Assembly: GCA_043803805.1 (NCBI GenBank) | Contig: JAZDJP010000047.1 | Location: 1-62,378, forward strand | Origin: JAZDJP01 sp043803805 | GTDB lineage: Bacteria > Planctomycetota > JAZDJP01 | Direction: 5' to 3' | Length of the DNA stretch: 62,378 bases | Part shown: positions 58,462 through 62,378 of the stretch, one piece after another | Layout of the letters: every line of letters begins with the position of its first letter | How positions within the stretch are numbered: position 1 is the first letter of the stretch | Notes under the pieces: model-generated | Database searches by the model: none | Told to the model about the DNA's origin: nothing | The model's input: the letters and a program-made list of their open reading frames with translations, nothing else | Program-made: the position numbers and the translations under genes

Positions 58462-60861
58462 ATGAGGGGGTTTCGTCTCCTGTTGGGCGGCGCGATCCTG
58501 GCGGGCGGATTCGCCGCCGGGCCGGCGTGTCTGGCCGCGCCGGCGTTCGTTTCCGCGCGGTTCACCACAACCGCGGGGACGGCCAACACCGTCCGCATCG
58601 AGTTCGACGAGGTCCTGACCGGCTACACGCTTTCCAAGATCTTCATCGAGGGGGTTTCGCCTTCTTCCGCGACCATCAACGGAGTGTACCTCGATGTGGT
58701 GACATCCGTTTTCGCCGGAAACACGGGAGCGACGTCGAATGACCTTGACCTTCAGGCGGGGGCGGTGACCTCGGGGAGCGGGGCGCTGGCCGAGATCCTG
58801 GATTGCGCCGTTGCCGACGGACGCCCCCCGGTGTTCGTCTCGGCGGCGTTTGTGTCGAACACGGTTCTCCGGGTGACCTACTCGGAGGCCCTAGCCGCGG
58901 CGGATGTCTCCAAGTTCTCCTCGACCGCGCTCGCCTTCGTCGCGACGTCCGCCGCGGTGGACGCGGTGACGACGCGCGTCAATCTCGCCATCAACGACAT
59001 CGGGATCAACAACACCGGGTACGCGACAAGCGACCTCGACATCCTGCCCGGTGCGGTGACCGACCCGGGTGCCACTCTTTCGAACGAGACGCTTGTGAAC
59101 AAGACCGCCTCCGACGGGCGCTCTCCGAAGGCGGAGGCTGTTCTCAAGGCCGAGCCGGGGGCGGATAACGATACCATTCAGGTCACGTTCACGGAGGGGG
59201 TCACCGCGGACGCCGCGACGCTGTCCGGTTACACGGTGGAAAGTCCGATCGGGACGACTCTGGCGCTCACGTCGTCGAACGTCGTGTTCGCCTGGGACAA
59301 TTCCCTCCGCCGGGCGACCATCACTCTGGACAACCACGGCGGAGGGAATTTTAATCTCAATTACAACAACACGTTCCGGATTTCGTTTGTTGCCATCAAA
59401 GACGCGTCCGGAAATCCGGCGGAGACCGTCACCGGAACGGTCGGGAGCTCCGCCACGGTCCCCGACTTCCGGGTGAGCGCGGTGGCGTTCTCGGACGGGG
59501 GAGACAACCTTCCGGACCCGGGTGAGACCCTGTCGGCGACGGTCACTCTGGCCAATGCCGGGCGTGATGCCACGGTGGTGGCGGCGGCGCTTTCCACCAC
59601 GGACACGGCCGTCACCATCACGGACGCGGCATCCGCCTTCGGGACGGTGAACATGGATGAGGCGGTCGCGGCGGGCGATCCCGTGACGTTCACCATCGCC
59701 GCCTCGGTGACGCCCCTTCGGACGGTGGCGTTCTCCATCGCGATCACGGGGAACATCGAGGGCGGGGCGCCGTTCGCCGCGACGGTCGCCTTCAACATCG
59801 TGGTGGGGCAGGACACGCTTCTCGTCGTGGACGATGACAACGATACGGCCGGCCCCGCCGCCGTCAGCACCCAGGCGTATATCACCACGCTCCTTGAGGG
59901 GAAGGGGTTCGTCTTCGATACGTGGGACGTGGCCGCTCTCGGGCCGCCGCCGCTCGCGGAACTCCGTTCCCGCCAAAGCGTCATCTGGACGACGGGCGAG
60001 GACGCGACATCCGGCGGAACCCTCACGGCCCAGGATCAGGCCAATCTCGCGGCCTACCTGGACGGTGGCGGGTGTCTGCTCATGACAAGCCGGGGATACC
60101 TGCCGGACATCACCGGCGGCGCGACGGGGACGATCACGAACACCCTGCTCAATCAGTACTTTCACGTCCAGGGCATCGGGCCGGCGGCCTTTGCCTTCGA
60201 CGGAATGCTGAACGGGATGGCGGGGGACCGGGTCTCGGCGGACCTCGCGTTCCAGCTGGACAATGCGCTGGGGGTTTCGGTCACCCGGCAGGAACTCATT
60301 CCCGACGGAAACGCCCGGGCGCTGTTTCGGGATGGGTCGGGTCGCGTCGCGGCCGTGACGTATTTCGACTCCGCCCGGTTCAAGACGGCGTTCCTGTCCT
60401 TCCCGGTGGAAACCGTTCCGAACACGGATCCGGATCCCAACAACCGCGGGACGTTGCTCCAGCGCGTCCTCGACGCCTTCGCGGACCGGACATTCCCCGA
60501 CGTGAACGCGACGGCGCTCGATGCCCTGCCGGATTCCTCCCTGCGCATCATCTTGTCGTGGGTCAACCCGGTCAATCCCCAGTTTCAGGCGGTCCAGGTC
60601 GTTCGGAACGAGGTCAACCATCCCACCGGGCCATTCGACGGGGACATCGCCTATTACGGCAACGGGACGTCGTTCACGGACGGGCCCCTCGGGAACGATC
60701 GTCGTTATTACTATACGATTTTCGCAAGCGACGGGGCCGGCAATTTTTCGCGGACTGTGGCGAGTGACACCCGCGCCAGCGCCATCCCCGGCGGAGGTAC
60801 GAGCCAGGGGGGCGCCGGGTGCTTTCTTGGAGCACTGCGCCGGGCGGCCGGCGCGCGATAA
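58462..60861 (+). CDS. large secreted protein with beta-sandwich repeats and a Gly-Gly-Cys tail
   Basis: A 799-aa protein. Signal peptide at ~1-26 (LLLGGAILAGGFAAGPACLA). Two or three ~100-residue segments like VSARFTTTAGTANTVRIEFDEVLTGYTLSKIFI and VLRVTYSEALAAADVSKF recall SwmB/Ig-like bacterial repeats. A middle part has a PGETLSATVTLANAGRDATVVAAALS-type domain; ~450-670 is a globular region (TLLVVDDDNDTAGPAAVSTQAYI) like glutamine-amidotransferase-fold extracellular modules; then a fibronectin-III-like end (SLRIILSWVNP...YYYTIFASDGAGNFS). The chain ends GGAGCFLGALRRAAGAR, a short Gly-Gly-Cys plus basic tail that may be a sorting signal. Function unknown. Confidence 0.65.
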   Translation: MRGFRLLLGGAILAGGFAAGPACLAAPAFVSARFTTTAGTANTVRIEFDEVLTGYTLSKIFIEGVSPSSATINGVYLDVVTSVFAGNTGATSNDLDLQAGAVTSGSGALAEILDCAVADGRPPVFVSAAFVSNTVLRVTYSEALAAADVSKFSSTALAFVATSAAVDAVTTRVNLAINDIGINNTGYATSDLDILPGAVTDPGATLSNETLVNKTASDGRSPKAEAVLKAEPGADNDTIQVTFTEGVTADAATLSGYTVESPIGTTLALTSSNVVFAWDNSLRRATITLDNHGGGNFNLNYNNTFRISFVAIKDASGNPAETVTGTVGSSATVPDFRVSAVAFSDGGDNLPDPGETLSATVTLANAGRDATVVAAALSTTDTAVTITDAASAFGTVNMDEAVAAGDPVTFTIAASVTPLRTVAFSIAITGNIEGGAPFAATVAFNIVVGQDTLLVVDDDNDTAGPAAVSTQAYITTLLEGKGFVFDTWDVAALGPPPLAELRSRQSVIWTTGEDATSGGTLTAQDQANLAAYLDGGGCLLMTSRGYLPDITGGATGTITNTLLNQYFHVQGIGPAAFAFDGMLNGMAGDRVSADLAFQLDNALGVSVTRQELIPDGNARALFRDGSGRVAAVTYFDSARFKTAFLSFPVETVPNTDPDPNNRGTLLQRVLDAFADRTFPDVNATALDALPDSSLRIILSWVNPVNPQFQAVQVVRNEVNHPTGPFDGDIAYYGNGTSFTDGPLGNDRRYYYTIFASDGAGNFSRTVASDTRASAIPGGGTSQGGAGCFLGALRRAAGAR

Positions 60862-60866
60862 AACGC

Positions 60867-62378
60867 ATGTTCAAATTCGTTCGGATCGCCATTTGCGCAG
60901 CCGTGCTCGGCCTGTCCGGCCTGGCCTTTGCTGATGTGAGGGTATGGGGTGGTGGTTCCGGATTCGTCGGCAATGATTTTCAGACCCCCGCCAACTGGTC
61001 GGGAGATGCCGTTCCGGGGCCTCTCGACACGGTCCGGTTTGACAACACGCAGACCGCGGATTGCAACCTGACCGCGCCCGTGAATGTCGCCGGGATCGAA
61101 GTCAATGCCGGTTACTCGGGCCAAATCGTTCCGGGTGGAAATACCCTCACCGTCGGGGCGGGCGGATTCACCCAGGCGGACGGGACGTTCGCGGGCGGCA
61201 CCGCGGCCGAGGACATCAACGGGTCCCTTTCCGTGACCGGCGGGACCTTCATCGCCACCGCCAACACCTTGTCCATCGCCGGAGGGTTCACCGTGTCGGG
61301 AGGCGGGATTTTCACCGCCAACGGTGGCGCCGTGCTGCTGGACGGCGCCGTAAAGACCGTGGACATCGGGGCGACGACGCTCAATCACGTCACCGTGGTC
61401 ATGGGGGGGCAGATTCTCACCGTCACCGGGACCTTGGATGTGGACGGAGTGCTGACTCTGACGTCGGTTCTGGCCATCAACGGCGGGACAATCGGCGCCG
61501 GTGGGGACGTGACGGTGACGGATGTGACGATGGCGGGGAGCGGTGAGATACTATTCAACGGTGGCGGGGCGCAGGCATTGGGGGCATCCGGGGGTGTCGG
61601 GATGGTGCCGAACGTGAGGATCAACAAGGGCGGCGGGGCATTGGCGCTGCAGGATGAAATTCACGTGGGAGGGAACTGGACATGGCAGGCGGGGGGAGTG
61701 AATGCGGGTGCGAGCCATGTGGTGTTCCCGACGGGGCATCATGCGGTGGATTCCGGGGCGATGGTATTTCATGACGTGACGCTTGCGATGGGGGATGGTG
61801 CGGTGCTGACGGTGACGGGTGTGATGACGGTGGGTGCGGATCTGACGGTCACCTCGGTGGGGGCGATCAACGTGGGCACGGTGGCGGTGGCGGGGGATGT
61901 GATGGTGACGGATGTGACGATGGCGGGGAGCGGGGAGATATTGTTCAACGGTGGCGGGGCGCAGGTGTTGGGGGCTTTGGGCGGAGTGGGGTCGGTGCCG
62001 AACCTCCGGATTAACAAAGGGGGAGGCGCGCTGGCGGTGGCGGACGAGATACGCGTGGGAGGGAACTGGACATGGCAGGCGGGAGTGGTGAATGCGGGTG
62101 CGAGCGAGGTGGTGTTCACGGGGGGTAGCCACGCGGTGGACGCGGGGGGTATGAGTTTCAATGATGTGACGCTGGAGATGGGTGCGGGTGCGACGCTGAC
62201 GACCACGGGGACGCTGGACGTAAACGGGGACTTCACAATCACGTCATGCGGGGCCATGAGCGGGGGCACATTGCGTGTGGCGGGGGACTTATCGAGCGCG
62301 GCGGGTGCGGTGACGGGGACGACGGGGATCGTATTGGATGGTGGAGCGGGTCAGGTGATGACGGGAGCGGGGGCGGAC
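60867..62378 (+). CDS. secreted glycine-rich repeat protein, 3' end outside the window
   Basis: Open from ATG 60867 to the last base (504 codons, no stop). Signal peptide MFKFVRIAICAAVLGLSGLAFA, then DVRVWGGGSGFVGNDFQTPANWSG. The chain is a run of short beta-strand repeats rich in Gly, Thr and Val, with two ~130-residue copies (GSGEILFNGGGAQ, VPNxRINKGGGAL, VGGNWTWQAG, NAGAS motifs). This looks like a beta-solenoid adhesin or autotransporter-type passenger; no anchor is visible yet. Starts five bases after the upstream secreted-protein gene, so the two are likely co-transcribed. Confidence 0.7.
   Translation, partial: MFKFVRIAICAAVLGLSGLAFADVRVWGGGSGFVGNDFQTPANWSGDAVPGPLDTVRFDNTQTADCNLTAPVNVAGIEVNAGYSGQIVPGGNTLTVGAGGFTQADGTFAGGTAAEDINGSLSVTGGTFIATANTLSIAGGFTVSGGGIFTANGGAVLLDGAVKTVDIGATTLNHVTVVMGGQILTVTGTLDVDGVLTLTSVLAINGGTIGAGGDVTVTDVTMAGSGEILFNGGGAQALGASGGVGMVPNVRINKGGGALALQDEIHVGGNWTWQAGGVNAGASHVVFPTGHHAVDSGAMVFHDVTLAMGDGAVLTVTGVMTVGADLTVTSVGAINVGTVAVAGDVMVTDVTMAGSGEILFNGGGAQVLGALGGVGSVPNLRINKGGGALAVADEIRVGGNWTWQAGVVNAGASEVVFTGGSHAVDAGGMSFNDVTLEMGAGATLTTTGTLDVNGDFTITSCGAMSGGTLRVAGDLSSAAGAVTGTTGIVLDGGAGQVMTGAGAD
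61506..62285 (+). repeat. 390-bp tandem repeat within the secreted-protein gene
   Basis: Two copies at 61506-61895 and 61896-62285. Identical tracts such as GTGACGATGGCGGGGAGCGG and GGAGGGAACTGGACATGGCA recur at the same offset; third-base identity is high, pointing to recent duplication. More copies may follow beyond the window. Confidence 0.75.

Overview
The window is strongly GC-rich bacterial DNA (roughly two thirds G+C by eye). Genes are tightly packed in short operons, many with ATGA or GTGA stop/start overlaps. Gene content points to an anaerobic, probably fermentative, sugar- and glycan-using organism: a membrane-bound [NiFe] hydrogenase with all six hyp maturation genes, ferrous iron uptake (feoAB), a rubrerythrin-like protein, GH4 and ROK sugar enzymes, a PIG-L deacetylase and a UroD-like methyltransferase. 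A very long ECF-type sigma fusion and large secreted repeat proteins recall the PVC superphylum and neighbouring candidate phyla (Kiritimatiellota, Lentisphaerota, Hydrogenedentota, Omnitrophota). That placement is an inference; there is no rRNA or ribosomal protein gene here.

Layout. 1-8 kb: partial N-acyl-amino-acid-synthase-like gene, 3D-domain protein, two small unknowns, an alaC-methyltransferase-GGDEF/EAL run and tRNA-Arg(CCG). 8-13 kb: comEC coupled to an SDR and a ketoacyl synthase, then a long palindromic element and yjbQ. 13.6-16.6 kb: small membrane protein and feoAB. 16.7-35.8 kb: the centrepiece. hypF-hypC-hypD-hypE lie on the minus strand and diverge from a 19-gene plus-strand run. 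That run encodes a sulfhydrogenase-type FAD/Fe-S module (HydB/HydG-like), a polyferredoxin, the NuoH/B/C/D-like hydrogenase core, a NuoL-like antiporter, a full Mrp Na+/H+ antiporter set, a NuoI-like ferredoxin, a maturation protease, HypA and HypB. 35.9-41.7 kb: rubrerythrin-like protein, then GH4, rpiB and carB on the minus strand. 42-51.8 kb: giant ECF sigma fusion, PIG-L deacetylase, two ROK-type proteins, two low-GC small membrane ORFs, UroD-like protein and a divergent AraC regulator. 51.8-62.4 kb: AsmA-like protein, EndoIII-like glycosylase, zinc-ribbon membrane protein, CCA-adding enzyme and two secreted proteins, the last running off the window.

Working model. The hydrogenase locus is self-contained. 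HydB/HydG-like subunits would exchange electrons with NAD(P)H, ferredoxin-type subunits would carry them to the Ni-Fe site, and the antiporter arm would couple H2 turnover to Na+ or H+ movement. I know of no characterised enzyme with exactly this subunit set.

Two sequence-level themes recur. First, intergenic DNA is full of degenerate tandem repeats with a strict 7- or 8-bp period, plus several palindromic elements, some of which run into coding sequence. Second, promoters of the form TTGNCN-16/17-TANAAT are recognisable in front of many genes; in several the -10 box lies only 6-12 bp from the start codon, suggesting leaderless mRNAs.
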